Shown here: positions 36,675 to 46,198 of the stretch, piece by piece | How the letters are laid out: every line of letters starts with the position of its first letter | Numbering within the stretch: position 1 is the stretch's first letter | Origin: Maricaulis sp. | Lineage (GTDB): Bacteria > Pseudomonadota > Alphaproteobacteria > Caulobacterales > Maricaulaceae | Reading direction: 5' to 3' | NCBI GenBank assembly: GCA_017643585.1 | Contig: JAEPND010000011.1 | Coordinates: forward strand, 29,338 to 93,337 | DNA length: 64,000 bases | Program-made: the position numbers and the translations under genes | Notes under the pieces: generated by a model | What the model was told of the DNA's origin: nothing | The model's input: the letters and a program-made list of their open reading frames with translations, nothing else | Databases searched by the model: none

Positions 36675-37256
36675 TCAGGTCTGGAGGGTCTTGAGTCTTA
36701 CGTCCGCTTCCGGCGCTTCATAGCGCTCGAACTGGTCCAGCAAACCCTCGACCCGGTCGTCCACTTTCAGCGCGCCCCGGTGCTCGGGCGCCAGGAAGCC
36801 CTGGGCCGTCATCTTGTCGAGGAAACTCACCAGATCGTTGTAATAGCCATCAACATTGAGCAGGCCGACCGGATGACGGTGCTGGCCGAGCTGCCCCCAG
36901 GTCCAGATCTCGAACAATTCCTCCATCGTGCCGATACCGCCGGGCAGCGCGATGAACCCCTGGGAGAGCTTGACCATCTTGGCCTTGCGCGCGTGCATGG
37001 ACTGGACGACGTGGAGCTCGGACAAATCCATGTGGGCGATTTCCTTGAGCGCCATGAATTCCGGGATCACGCCGACCACGCGGCCACCGGCATCCAGGGC
37101 TGCATCGGCAACCTCGCCCATGAGACCGACCTGGCCGCCGCCATAGACAACTTCGAGTCCGCGCCGGGCCAGCACCTGGCCAACGCGTCGCGCCGCCGTG
37201 ACATAGGCCGGTTTCTGACCGGAATTTGAACCGCAATAGACGCAAATGGATTTCAT
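36675..37256 (-). CDS. LOG-family protein (cytokinin riboside 5'-monophosphate phosphoribohydrolase type)
   Basis: The 193-residue protein has the LOG/TIGR00730 signature: KSICVYCGSNSGQKPAYVTA at the start, VYGGGQVGLMGEVADAA, and the motif PGGIGTMEELFEIWTW (PGGxGTxxE, about residues 108-123). Family members cleave the N-glycosidic bond of purine nucleotide monophosphates; some are mis-annotated lysine decarboxylases. The frame opens nine codons upstream, but the ATG at 37256 matches the family N terminus. It is divergent from the protease gene at 37326. Confidence 0.88.
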   Translation of the reverse strand: MKSICVYCGSNSGQKPAYVTAARRVGQVLARRGLEVVYGGGQVGLMGEVADAALDAGGRVVGVIPEFMALKEIAHMDLSELHVVQSMHARKAKMVKLSQGFIALPGGIGTMEELFEIWTWGQLGQHRHPVGLLNVDGYYNDLVSFLDKMTAQGFLAPEHRGALKVDDRVEGLLDQFERYEAPEADVRLKTLQT

Positions 37257-37325
37257 CGAGATCAATCCCTGTTGGAACCTCACCCCACTCCTTTATCCTG
37301 CTTCACCTAGTGGAGGAATACGCAA

Positions 37326-38429
37326 ATGAAGTTTGCACTGCTCGCGCTCGCCCTGCTGGACCAGCCGATCGCCGAAACGGTCTCAGGCACACCGCCGGAC
37401 TTCCCGATCATCGTGCCCAGCGAAATGTGTCGCGGCTATTTTTTTGTGCCTGTCACCCGCCAGGCCAGCGCTGACGACCAGGATGGCGGCACACTCTGGT
37501 TCATCTATGACACCGGCGCATCGACAAGCTATGTCGATCCGGACAGCGTCGCGCGCATTTCCTCAACGCCTGTTCGCAATGGCCAACGCGCCAATTTCCC
37601 CGAGATGAATATGGGCCCCCTGCGGGTCACCCGCCTCAGCGCCCGTGTACAGGATCTCGATCATCTCTCCCTGGCCCTGGGCCGGGAAGTCGATGGCATT
37701 CTCGCCTTTGATGCCTTTGATGACTATCTGCTGACGCTGGATTATGCCCGCGATGAAATGCGTATCGAGCCGGGCGAACTGCCCCGGCCGGACCGCCAGA
37801 CCGTGTTCAATGCCAGCGGGCCGGATGACCGGCCCTGGCTGCGGATCGAGTTTTCCAACCGCACCCGGCGCATGCTGATCGATAGCGGTGCCGCCCTCTC
37901 CGGCTTCTCGGTCAATCATATCAACCGCTTCGAGACGACCGCCGATCCCGTCGCCTCCGGCGCCTCCTTCCGGCTCAATCATGTCGAGCGACGCTCGTCA
38001 GCCCGGCTCAGCGAAAATGCACGATTTGGTCCCAATGAGCTGGTCACGCCCACCATCCAGTCCACGCCCGGCAGCGAACTGATCGGCGGCGAGGTCATGC
38101 GGCACTTCGTCTGGACCTTTGACCAGAGAAACGAACGTGTGCGTATCGAACGTATCGATCCGGACGCCCCGATCACGTTTGAACCGGTGGTCAGTCACGG
38201 CATGGTTTTCCAACCCGAACCGAATGGCTTCCGCGTCGCCGACATCCTGCCGGACACGCCAGCCTCGCGGGTCGATATCCGTCAAGGCGATCTGATCACC
38301 CATTTCCATGGCACACCGGTCGGTGAACGCGGCTGCAATCCGCCCGAGGAAGACCTCCTGCCCCTGACCATTGATCGCGATGGTGCGGTAATCGAACGCG
38401 TGCTGGATATGTTTGCGATCGTCGACTAG
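37326..38429 (+). CDS. Retropepsin-like aspartyl protease with PDZ domain
   Basis: The 367-residue protein has a short hydrophobic N terminus that may be a signal peptide (MKFALLALALLDQPIAETVS). Two pepsin/retropepsin active-site-like motifs follow: FIYDTGASTSYV (about residues 62-73) and MLIDSGAALSGF (about 182-193). The C terminus is PDZ-like (GFRVADILPDTPASRVDIRQ, GDLITHFHGTPV; about 295-335). This suggests a periplasmic aspartyl protease or a binding protein of that fold. Both DTG/DSG motifs lie in one chain. The stop codon overlaps that of the convergent aldolase gene in the sequence CTAG. Confidence 0.75.
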   Translation: MKFALLALALLDQPIAETVSGTPPDFPIIVPSEMCRGYFFVPVTRQASADDQDGGTLWFIYDTGASTSYVDPDSVARISSTPVRNGQRANFPEMNMGPLRVTRLSARVQDLDHLSLALGREVDGILAFDAFDDYLLTLDYARDEMRIEPGELPRPDRQTVFNASGPDDRPWLRIEFSNRTRRMLIDSGAALSGFSVNHINRFETTADPVASGASFRLNHVERRSSARLSENARFGPNELVTPTIQSTPGSELIGGEVMRHFVWTFDQRNERVRIERIDPDAPITFEPVVSHGMVFQPEPNGFRVADILPDTPASRVDIRQGDLITHFHGTPVGERGCNPPEEDLLPLTIDRDGAVIERVLDMFAIVD

Positions 38430-39505
38430 GCCAGCCGTCTGGCCAGCCCGGCGAACGCTTCGATCACCCGCTCGGGCGGCATGTCGTAGAGCTTGGCACC
38501 CACAGTGACCTCGATGGCCGGACGATCCTGTTGCGCCAGGTCCCAGCAGCGTGAAAACAGCCAAACAGAATGGTCACGCGCGACGGCATCACGCGCGGCA
38601 TCAATAGCGTCGACAGAGGCATCGGCCTCGACGTGGAAGAGATTGGTCTGCACTGGGGAGGGCGTCACCGACAGACCGTCCAGCCGGTCAATCGCCTCGC
38701 CCAGCATTCGCGCTCGCGCCACCAACTCCGGCATCAATTCAACCTGTTCGTCCAGCAGGCGCAGCGCATCGGCCGTGTTCGGCCAGGCCATGGGAAACAT
38801 GCCACCCAGCCGGGCGCGCCAGGTGCGCATCTGTTCGATAAAGGCCTCTTCACCGGCCAGGACCGCTCCTCCTATCGCCCCAATATCCTTGTAGAGCGAG
38901 ACATAGACCGAGGCGAAACCCTCGCAGATCTCGGCATAGGAGCGGTTGTCGAAATGCGGCCGGGTCGACCACAGGCGGGCGCCGTCCATGTGCAGGGGCA
39001 GGTTAAGCTCGGCGGCCCGTGCCTTGAGCGCTTGCAGCACACCCCAGCGGGGCAAGAGCCCGCCATTGTGGCGCTGCCCCAGCTCGACGATCGCACATCC
39101 GGCATTGTCGGGCAGATCACTGGCGGTGAGCACCTGGGCCCACTCCCCGATCTCGACCGGGTCGAGCCCGTGCACATAACGCGCGCCCTCCTGCTCGTGC
39201 AGCAGGAGATGGGAGTTGGGATGCAAGGCGAGGCGATAATTGCCCCGGCTCTCACAGTGCAACCGCGCCGCCAGCGCCTGGCCCATCGTTCCCGTCGGCA
39301 TCCAGATCGCCGCCGGTTTGCCGGTCAGTTCGGCGATGCGCTGTTCCAGCGCCTGGGCGGTCTCGCCGGTGACATAGACTTCCCAGCCCTTGCCGTCCGC
39401 CTCCATCCAGTCCGCAATCGCCCGCAGGCGCTGCGCCGGTGTTTCCGGTCGGTGAAAGGGGAAACCCAGATCCAGCTCGCAGGCCGCCTTCAGCGCCTTG
39501 TCCAT
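38426..39505 (-). CDS. Low-specificity threonine aldolase / beta-eliminating lyase family
   Basis: The 359-residue PLP enzyme of fold type I cleaves L-threonine or allo-threonine to glycine and acetaldehyde, or is a close relative. It shows WEVYVTGETAQALEQRIAEL, AAIWMPTGTMGQALAARLH, LPLHMDGARLW (the Asp contacting PLP nitrogen) and the Schiff-base Lys in SVYVSLYKDIGAIGGAVLAG (about residue 208). The frame is open 42 codons further, overlapping the ArsC-like gene. The ATG at 39505 lies one base past that gene's stop and begins the protein body, so it is the likely start. The exact substrate is uncertain. Confidence 0.8.
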   Translation of the reverse strand: MDKALKAACELDLGFPFHRPETPAQRLRAIADWMEADGKGWEVYVTGETAQALEQRIAELTGKPAAIWMPTGTMGQALAARLHCESRGNYRLALHPNSHLLLHEQEGARYVHGLDPVEIGEWAQVLTASDLPDNAGCAIVELGQRHNGGLLPRWGVLQALKARAAELNLPLHMDGARLWSTRPHFDNRSYAEICEGFASVYVSLYKDIGAIGGAVLAGEEAFIEQMRTWRARLGGMFPMAWPNTADALRLLDEQVELMPELVARARMLGEAIDRLDGLSVTPSPVQTNLFHVEADASVDAIDAARDAVARDHSVWLFSRCWDLAQQDRPAIEVTVGAKLYDMPPERVIEAFAGLARRLA

Positions 39506-39506
39506 C

Positions 39507-39845
39507 TCAGACCAGCCCCGCCTGGCTCGCCGCCGTCCAGCCGACACGCACCTCGCCCGCGTGTTCGATGACCGGGCGTTTGACCAGGGTCGGGTTTTCC
39601 GCCAGCAAGGCCGCCGCATCTGTCTCGACACGCGCCCTCTGGGCCTCGTCCAGACCGCGCCAGGTCGTCGAGCGGCTATTCACCAGCGCCTTGGCACCCA
39701 CAGCCTCCAGCCAGAGCGGCGCCTTCGCCGCCAGGTCGGCCTCGGCACGGATGTCGACAAATGTGTAGGCCGTGCCCGCCGTATCCATCGCCTTCATGGC
39801 TTTTTTGCAGGTGTCGCAATTCTTCAACCCGTACAGCGTGGTCAT
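39507..39845 (-). CDS. ArsC/Spx-family thioredoxin-fold protein (YffB-like)
   Basis: The 112-residue protein has the CxxC-K motif in LYGLKNCDTCKKAMKAMD (Cys9, Cys12), the FVDIRAE strand and the VKRPVIEHAG region that mark ArsC/Spx-fold proteins of the YffB type. Most such chromosomal proteins have no demonstrated arsenate activity; a thiol-redox role is plausible. The ATG at 39845 starts the fold, and the frame extends 18 codons upstream without similarity. It is cotranscribed with the aldolase (one-base gap). Confidence 0.82.
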   Translation of the reverse strand: MTTLYGLKNCDTCKKAMKAMDTAGTAYTFVDIRAEADLAAKAPLWLEAVGAKALVNSRSTTWRGLDEAQRARVETDAAALLAENPTLVKRPVIEHAGEVRVGWTAASQAGLV

Positions 39846-39924
39846 GATGTCTCCCGGAATCGAAAAGGGAGCAGAACTAGGCCCGCTCCCTCTTCTCATT
39901 TCAAGCGTGAAACGCTGATCGGTT

Positions 39925-42900
39925 CTACTCGATCGTCACGCGCGACAGGTTATCGTCAGAATTGCGGTCGACCAGCTTGTTGTACGGATCGATACCGACA
40001 TAAAGCGGCTCCTCGTCGACGATCAGCTCGAACCGCATCGTGTTCTCGTCCACGCGATGTTTCTCCATGTAGAGCACGTGGTCGGAACCTTCGATGGCTC
40101 CCTCGAGATCACGCGTGAAGACACCGATATCGATGAGATAATCAATATCTTCCTCGGTCTGCTGACCTTCGCCATCCGCCTCGTATTTGCGGGCTTCGAC
40201 ATCGATCACGACATCCCAACGACCATCCTCGCGCTGGGTCGCCGTCGCATCGGTCACCTGCAGATCAAACAGGATGATCCGTTCGAAGAAGTCGGTGATC
40301 ACGCTATCCCACTCCGGACCGGCTTCCTCGCGCAGAATGCGCAGGAAATCGAGCGTTGTGGCATAGGGCTCGGACGAGAAGGCCCGCTCATCGATCAGGC
40401 GCTGCAGGGCACGGTTCACGGTGTCTTCACCGATATAGTCCTGCAGGGCGTACATGATCACAGAGCCCTTGCGATAGTGGATGTATTGCTGGTCCTCGAC
40501 CCGATAGAGCGGCTGCTCCTCGATGGCTTCTGAACCACGCGATCCCAGATAGCTGTCCAGCTCGTATTTGAGGAAGCGACGCATCGCGTCCTCGCCATAC
40601 TCCTGGCGCATGACCATGAGCGCAGAATACTGAGCGAAGGACTCGATCAGCATTGTCGCGCCCTGGACATTGGCGGCCATCACCTGGTGAGCCCACCACT
40701 GGTGCGCCGCTTCGTGCGCGGTGACGTAGTAGACATAGTCAATGGCGTCCGGATCCGTCAGATCACCGATGAAACCAATGCCTTCCGAATACGGGATCGT
40801 GTTCGGGAAGGACTGGGCAAAGGTCTGATAGGACGGGAATTCCAGGATACGGAACTGGCTGTACTGGAACGGGCTGTGGACCTGCGAGAAATAACGCAGG
40901 GAGTCAGCCGAAGCCTCAATCATCCGCTCGACATTCCAGTCATGCGGCTGGTGATAGAAGACCTGCAGATTGATGCCGTCGAACTCCTGTTCGGCAACTT
41001 CATAATCGGCAGACAGCCACGAGTAGAAGTTCAGGATCGGGCGATCCATGATGTACTCGTAACAGGCCCGGTCACGACCGGATGCGTCCTGTTCCGTCCA
41101 CTCCCGCTCGAGATAACCCGGTGCTACCGCGATTTCGCCGGCCACGGTGCAAACTTCCGTGCGGAAATCGACAAAGTGGGCAGACTGGCCAAAGCCACTT
41201 TCAAACCAGCGATGCTGATCCTCCAGCGGATAGGCCCGCGGCAGGGGCTCCAGCCCCTCACGACGACGCTGCTGTCGGTCCTGCAGGAACCATCCCTGGT
41301 TCACACCGATCTGCGGCATGGACTCGCCGTTGTTGAAGAAGGTTCCGTTGTAGTTGACCGTCGTCACATTGCCGCTGTTACGGAAACCGGGATTGTTGCG
41401 ATGGACTTCAAAGTCCAGCGTGCGCACTTCGCCCGGCTGCATCGGCGGCTCCAGCGTGAAGGAATAGATGTACATGCCTTCATCGGTGACATCCGGCGTT
41501 GCGCCATCCATCTCGTGACGGACCACAGTCGTGCCCGCACCATAGGACAGCCAGAGCGTATCCAGCGGCGCCTCTGTCTGGTTCTCCATGACATACTGAC
41601 CCACCGCCTCATAGCGGCGATCTTCCGGATAGATCTCGACTTCATAGGATGTTGCCGTGATCGTCGGTTGAGGCAGATCAACGAGATGGTCGTAGGTCCG
41701 CTCATACTCTGCCTGCAGCGCACGCGCATTCGGCCCGGAAATGTACTGATTCAGGATGTTGGTGTTGTAGTAGATCCAGCCACCGGTCGCACCGGCGCCG
41801 ACCAGCGAGACAATCGCGAGGCCTGCCGTCGCCGGGGTAAATCCGACAAACAGGTTTTTCAGACGTGTCCCGATCGGTGTAAGGGCGCCACGGCTCCAGA
41901 GCTGATAGGCCAGCACCATCAGGAACAGGGCCCAGAAGCTCCAATACAGCGTGAACCAGAGCGAGATGCCCAGGAAGTGGCCATATCCGTTCATGTCCGA
42001 ATACGGAGCCCCCGGTGAGCCGCCATACTGGTAGAGATTATGGTCAAAACCGATCTGGCTCATGATCAATGAGGCCACGAAGAAGACCAGCATGGCTGCC
42101 ATGCCCAGCCAGCGATTGTTCAGCAGAACCTGCAGGAAAATCGCCAGGGCAGAGAGCAGACCCGCTGGGATCACGATCTCCATCACCGACCGGATGAAGT
42201 ACTGATCCATCTCGATGGCCGTATAACCCATCGCCAGCTGAGAGAGTGCTGCGGCAACAATGGCCACGATGGCCAGCGATAAGATGACGACCATCATCGC
42301 CAGGAATTTGGAGGTAATGAACACCCAGCTCGGTGTTGGGGTCGCATCCGTGATTTCGTTGAAACGGAAACGGCGCTCGCGCCACATCAGCTCCGCCGCA
42401 TAATAGATCACGATGATGATCGGTATGATCGAATAGGCACCATTGATGGTGTTCATCATCACCCGGGTAACCGGATAATTGTCCGTGCCGTAAATGCCAT
42501 TGGCAAAGAAGAAACCGGGCACGGTATTGAACAAGCCGAACGCCAGGATCACCCAGAAGGCGACGTTCAGGACAACACCTTTCACCTCGAAACCGAGGCG
42601 CGCGAAAAACTGCTGACGCGTCGTCGTCCCGTTCAGGACCGGCTGCATGCGCGGCAGTTCAAGATCCGAGATCGCGCTCTTCGGGCCGGAAGCAGCCTGC
42701 GCCTTGCTCTTCTTGGACGCGCTCGCCGAACCGCCCTTGCGGAAGCGGAAAGTGAACACGCTGAGCAACAACAAACCCAGACCGATACCGATCCAGATCA
42801 GCCGGTTCATCAGGAACAGCCCTTCAAACGGAATGACCTGGGTATTGGCCTCGAATGCGGTCCAATAGCGCGTCATCTCGCCAAAGGTATTGAAAGCGAA

Positions 42901-43530
42901 CGGGTCGATGAGCGCCAGCTCATCGCGCAATTCCGGCTCCTGGCCGGCGATTGCGCTGCCGACAAAATAGAGCACCAACAGGCCGAGGAAGGCGACCCAG
43001 ACGAAGATCTGGGAGCGGGTGAAATTGGCGACGGCGAACAAGACCGTGCCCACGACCCACATATTGACCAGGCCGATGGAGGCATAGACGTAGAGATACC
43101 AGCCCAGATTGGTCGGTCCGATCAGCTCCTGGTCCAGCCAGGGCATCATCGAACCGATCAGGAAGGCGAGCGGTACGGATGCGAAACACAATGCCGTGGC
43201 AATGAAACCGCCTATGAACCGTCCCAAGACAAAGTCGAACTCCTTCACCGGACGGGAGAAGAAAAGCTCTTCCGACTTGAAACTTCGGTCACGAATTACG
43301 CCGGACGACAGGAACGCCGCCGGGATCAGCCCCCCGAAGAGGGAGAAAATCATGATGGCGATGGTCAGGGCGTTGGGCGAATTGATATTCGTCGCACCGC
43401 CTCCGCCGACCTGGATGTTGTCGATGGTGACACCGCCAAACACCAGCAGGAAGAAGATGGCAAAGACGGCAATGAATACGGGAGAGAAGAGCTGATAGCG
43501 AACCTCAAACCCGGCGATCTTGGAGAGCAT
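39925..43530 (-). CDS. ABC transporter permease fused to M1-type aminopeptidase domain
   Basis: The 1201-residue protein has an N-terminal half with about 12 membrane segments in two permease-like blocks (from residues 13-35 to about 595, including SGVIRDRSFKSEELFFSRPV, an ABC-2 loop). The C-terminal half resembles an M1 gluzincin peptidase, with HEAAHQWWAHQ (about residues 936-946) and the third zinc ligand Glu in MLIESFAQYSALM. The usual GxMEN exopeptidase motif is not seen; SEGIGFIGD stands near that place. The Glu is 19 residues after the HExxH motif, one more than in typical M1 enzymes. Proteins of this architecture are known in several bacterial phyla but their substrate is unclear. The ATPase gene is 29 bases upstream... 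on the same strand. Confidence 0.88.
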   Translation of the reverse strand: MLSKIAGFEVRYQLFSPVFIAVFAIFFLLVFGGVTIDNIQVGGGGATNINSPNALTIAIMIFSLFGGLIPAAFLSSGVIRDRSFKSEELFFSRPVKEFDFVLGRFIGGFIATALCFASVPLAFLIGSMMPWLDQELIGPTNLGWYLYVYASIGLVNMWVVGTVLFAVANFTRSQIFVWVAFLGLLVLYFVGSAIAGQEPELRDELALIDPFAFNTFGEMTRYWTAFEANTQVIPFEGLFLMNRLIWIGIGLGLLLLSVFTFRFRKGGSASASKKSKAQAASGPKSAISDLELPRMQPVLNGTTTRQQFFARLGFEVKGVVLNVAFWVILAFGLFNTVPGFFFANGIYGTDNYPVTRVMMNTINGAYSIIPIIIVIYYAAELMWRERRFRFNEITDATPTPSWVFITSKFLAMMVVILSLAIVAIVAAALSQLAMGYTAIEMDQYFIRSVMEIVIPAGLLSALAIFLQVLLNNRWLGMAAMLVFFVASLIMSQIGFDHNLYQYGGSPGAPYSDMNGYGHFLGISLWFTLYWSFWALFLMVLAYQLWSRGALTPIGTRLKNLFVGFTPATAGLAIVSLVGAGATGGWIYYNTNILNQYISGPNARALQAEYERTYDHLVDLPQPTITATSYEVEIYPEDRRYEAVGQYVMENQTEAPLDTLWLSYGAGTTVVRHEMDGATPDVTDEGMYIYSFTLEPPMQPGEVRTLDFEVHRNNPGFRNSGNVTTVNYNGTFFNNGESMPQIGVNQGWFLQDRQQRRREGLEPLPRAYPLEDQHRWFESGFGQSAHFVDFRTEVCTVAGEIAVAPGYLEREWTEQDASGRDRACYEYIMDRPILNFYSWLSADYEVAEQEFDGINLQVFYHQPHDWNVERMIEASADSLRYFSQVHSPFQYSQFRILEFPSYQTFAQSFPNTIPYSEGIGFIGDLTDPDAIDYVYYVTAHEAAHQWWAHQVMAANVQGATMLIESFAQYSALMVMRQEYGEDAMRRFLKYELDSYLGSRGSEAIEEQPLYRVEDQQYIHYRKGSVIMYALQDYIGEDTVNRALQRLIDERAFSSEPYATTLDFLRILREEAGPEWDSVITDFFERIILFDLQVTDATATQREDGRWDVVIDVEARKYEADGEGQQTEEDIDYLIDIGVFTRDLEGAIEGSDHVLYMEKHRVDENTMRFELIVDEEPLYVGIDPYNKLVDRNSDDNLSRVTIE

Positions 43531-43559
43531 GACGTGCTCCTTTCAGACAGGGTTTGAAA

Positions 43560-44447
43560 TCAGGCCGCAGCCGCTTCGGATTGACCACCACGGATAGTGG
43601 CGAAATAGACGTCTTCCAGATCCGGCTGGATGGATTCGAAACCATCACCCGGATCGGTGTCTGCCAGCACATGGATGCGCACCTTACCCACCGTCAGACG
43701 CTCGGAAATGATCTGGTACTTGCCGCGCAGGCCCGACAGCTCGGATTTCTCGATCGTCTTCGCCCACACCTTGCCGTTGAGATCATCAACAAGATCGCTC
43801 GGCGCCCCGTGAGAGACGATCTGGCCGCGGTTCATGATCGCCATTTGCGGACACAGGTCAGCCACGTCTTCAACGATGTGGGTGGACAGGATGACCACGA
43901 CGTTTTCACCGATTTCCGAGAGCAGGTTGTGGAAACGATTGCGCTCTTCCGGGTCGAGGCCGGCGGTTGGCTCGTCGACGATAATCAGTTGCGGATCACC
44001 CAGCAGGGCCTGGGCGATGCCGAAACGCTGGCGCATGCCGCCGGAATAGCTGGCAACGGCCTTGTTGGCGTGCTGGGACAGATTGGTCTGTTCCAGCAGC
44101 GTCTCGACCACATTCTTGCGCTCCTTGGCATTGGACAGGCCCTTGAGCACAGCCAGATGGTCCAGCATGGCGCGCGCTGACATGCGCGGATAGACGCCGA
44201 AATCCTGCGGCAGATAGCCCAGCGTCGACCGCAGGGCCTGCGGATCCTTGAGGATATCGATATCCCCAAAGGTCAGGCTGCCCTGATCGGGTGATTGCAG
44301 CGTGGCGATCGTGCGCATCAGCGTCGACTTGCCTGCGCCGTTCGGGCCGAGAAGGCCAAACATCCCCTTGGGGATGGACAGCGACACGCCATCAAGTGCG
44401 CGCACCTTGTTGCCATAGGTTTTCGTAAGTCCGGATAGTTCCAGCAT
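43560..44447 (-). CDS. ABC transporter ATP-binding protein
   Basis: The 295-residue ATPase has Walker A GLLGPNGAGKSTLMRTIATL (about residues 31-50), Q-loop LPQDFGVYPRMSA, signature YSGGMRQRFGIAQ and Walker B LIIVDEPTAGLDPEERNRFH. It has a C-terminal extension (WAKTIEKSELSGLRGKYQII) typical of ABC-2-type exporters. It precedes the permease-aminopeptidase gene by 29 bases and presumably drives it. The frame is open for 78 codons upstream, but homology starts at MLELSGLTKTYGNKVRALDG, so the start is 44447. Confidence 0.92.
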   Translation of the reverse strand: MLELSGLTKTYGNKVRALDGVSLSIPKGMFGLLGPNGAGKSTLMRTIATLQSPDQGSLTFGDIDILKDPQALRSTLGYLPQDFGVYPRMSARAMLDHLAVLKGLSNAKERKNVVETLLEQTNLSQHANKAVASYSGGMRQRFGIAQALLGDPQLIIVDEPTAGLDPEERNRFHNLLSEIGENVVVILSTHIVEDVADLCPQMAIMNRGQIVSHGAPSDLVDDLNGKVWAKTIEKSELSGLRGKYQIISERLTVGKVRIHVLADTDPGDGFESIQPDLEDVYFATIRGGQSEAAAA

Positions 44448-44669
44448 AACAGCTCCCTCGGGCCAGACGGCCCGGTCCCTCGCATTTAACTCCTGGCATA
44501 AGCCTATTCTGGCTTTAGCCTGCCGCACAAATGAGCTTTTGTTCACGCTTGGCGAAAGGGGGATGGTTTGCAGGGGCGTCCCGCTAGAGTGTGACTTCCG
44601 TCGCAAACCACCGGAGCAGGTCCTGAGCGACGCTCCACGCTTGCCGGACAGGGTGAGCTGCGCGTATGC

Positions 44670-45473
44670 ATGTCGCACCACCGAAATCTGGACCAGATCA
44701 TGATCCTGACCCGCCTATCCCGCGCCATTCGAGAACAGAACTGGTTCGCTGTCGTTCTGGAGTTCTTTATTGTCGTGATTGGTGTCGCCGTCGGCTTTCA
44801 ACTCACGCAACACTATGACCAAGCCCGGCTGGATGCACGTGAATCAGAGTATCTAGAAGGCATTGCAACCGACTACACGATCTACCAGAACATCATGCTG
44901 TGCCGCATGGATGTGGAAACCGAAATCCGGCGCGGACTTGTTCACCTGATCGAGGCCATCGACGGTGCAGAGCTGACGCCGCGGCAGAATGAACGTGCTC
45001 TATTCGCCATCACCATGAGCCAGGTATCGCAGCCGGGCCTGCCGCTGGAAGGCAATACAAGCGCCCTGGTCGCCGGAGACCTGGTTGAAACCATCTCGGA
45101 TGATGAACTGCGCGGCCTCATCCTTGCGGCCCAGAGTATCTCGACCAGCACGGTCACCAGCATGGACCAAATTCATGATTTCCTGCTCGTCATGCCGCGG
45201 ATAGATGGCTTTACACAGCGCACCCTGGACCCTGAGAACGGCTATTTTGTCGCTACATCGGTTGATCTCGAGGCCCTACGCTCCACGCAGGACATTCGCA
45301 ACACACTGATAGACCTGCACAATCTGCACCGCGCCTCGCAGACCAATGATGAGCGCCAGGCTGGCGCGATCACCAATGTTCTCACTCGGTTGGAAGAACT
45401 CGGCGTTCGGGACGCTCCAGGGACGCCGCCCACCTGCTGGAGCGGCCCCCTGCCCACTGCCGGCGAAGACTAG
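44670..45473 (+). CDS. Single-pass membrane protein of unknown function
   Basis: The 267-residue protein has one N-terminal membrane helix preceded by a conserved-looking entry sequence (SRAIREQNWFAVVLEFFIVV, IGVAVGFQLTQHYD; helix about residues 26-46). The rest is soluble and helical (EYLEGIATDYTIYQNIML, TPRQNERALFAITMSQ, LRGLILAAQSISTST). I have seen this N-terminal pattern in several uncharacterised alphaproteobacterial proteins but do not know a function. The ATG at 44700 (MILTRLSRAI) is an equally likely start, giving 257 residues. It is divergent from the ABC operon, with a 222-base gap that holds no other gene I can see. Confidence 0.7.
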   Translation: MSHHRNLDQIMILTRLSRAIREQNWFAVVLEFFIVVIGVAVGFQLTQHYDQARLDARESEYLEGIATDYTIYQNIMLCRMDVETEIRRGLVHLIEAIDGAELTPRQNERALFAITMSQVSQPGLPLEGNTSALVAGDLVETISDDELRGLILAAQSISTSTVTSMDQIHDFLLVMPRIDGFTQRTLDPENGYFVATSVDLEALRSTQDIRNTLIDLHNLHRASQTNDERQAGAITNVLTRLEELGVRDAPGTPPTCWSGPLPTAGED

Positions 45474-45494
45474 CTTCTTCACGCCGCGGTCAAC

Positions 45495-46154
45495 TCAGCC
45501 CGTCCAGCTAGAAGCATCGACCGATATTGGCCTGCGCGGCCGGGCCGGTTCATCGGGTGGGCAGACCCGCTTCATTTGCGATTGCAGCCAGTTCCAGTGG
45601 GCCCGGCGCGCCAGGTATTGGATTCCCATGAAACCTGGAAATACAAATAGCATCACAGTCGGTTGCGCCTGCGGCACGCCGGCGGGCATACCCAGAAAAC
45701 CGATTCCGGCCAGCACATACGGCGCGAAGGCCACGAGGCCGCCCAGCAGTGCGCTGTGCAGGAGCGTGAGTGAGCGATGACGTCCTTCGACATAGGCCAA
45801 AAGGTTGAAATTCTGCAATTTGGCGCCGCTGAGTCGCCTGGCCCTGAAAAACGCCCTGGGCAGGTGGCGGGAGAGACGCTGGCGTATGCGTGTGACCTCG
45901 GGAAGCCCGAGTGCTTTCCAGCCGGCCCGGACACCGAACCATGACGACAAGGCAGCCAGTGCGAAGATACCCAGCTGTGCGGCGCCTTCATGCCGCCAGT
46001 CTGCAAGGCCGAGCCCGCGGAGGACTTGCTGCAAGGTCAGATGCATCAATACCCAGGCCAGCACACCGGCGATCACGAATGCGGAGTCGCGGCCAAGCAA
46101 CAGCCAGTATTCTCTCGGAACCGGGCGCTGGGTTTCTTGCTTGAAGATCATCAC
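45495..46154 (-). CDS. Integral membrane protein of unknown function
   Basis: The 219-residue protein has about four hydrophobic segments (SAFVIAGVLAWVLMHL 29-44; LGIFALAALSSWFGVRAG 61-78; LLGGLVAFAPYVLAGIGFLG 136-155; VMLFVFPGFMGIQYL 166-180). Basic loops (RIRQRLSRHLPRAFFRARR) and a Pro/Arg-rich C terminus (CPPDEPARPRRPI) flank them. No family was recognised. It starts 44 bases from the ispG stop on the same strand and could be cotranscribed with it. The ATG one codon downstream is an alternative start. Confidence 0.6.
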   Translation of the reverse strand: MMIFKQETQRPVPREYWLLLGRDSAFVIAGVLAWVLMHLTLQQVLRGLGLADWRHEGAAQLGIFALAALSSWFGVRAGWKALGLPEVTRIRQRLSRHLPRAFFRARRLSGAKLQNFNLLAYVEGRHRSLTLLHSALLGGLVAFAPYVLAGIGFLGMPAGVPQAQPTVMLFVFPGFMGIQYLARRAHWNWLQSQMKRVCPPDEPARPRRPISVDASSWTG

Positions 46155-46198
46155 TCCACCGTGACGATTGATGCGACCGTCTGCAAGCGAAAATCGCG

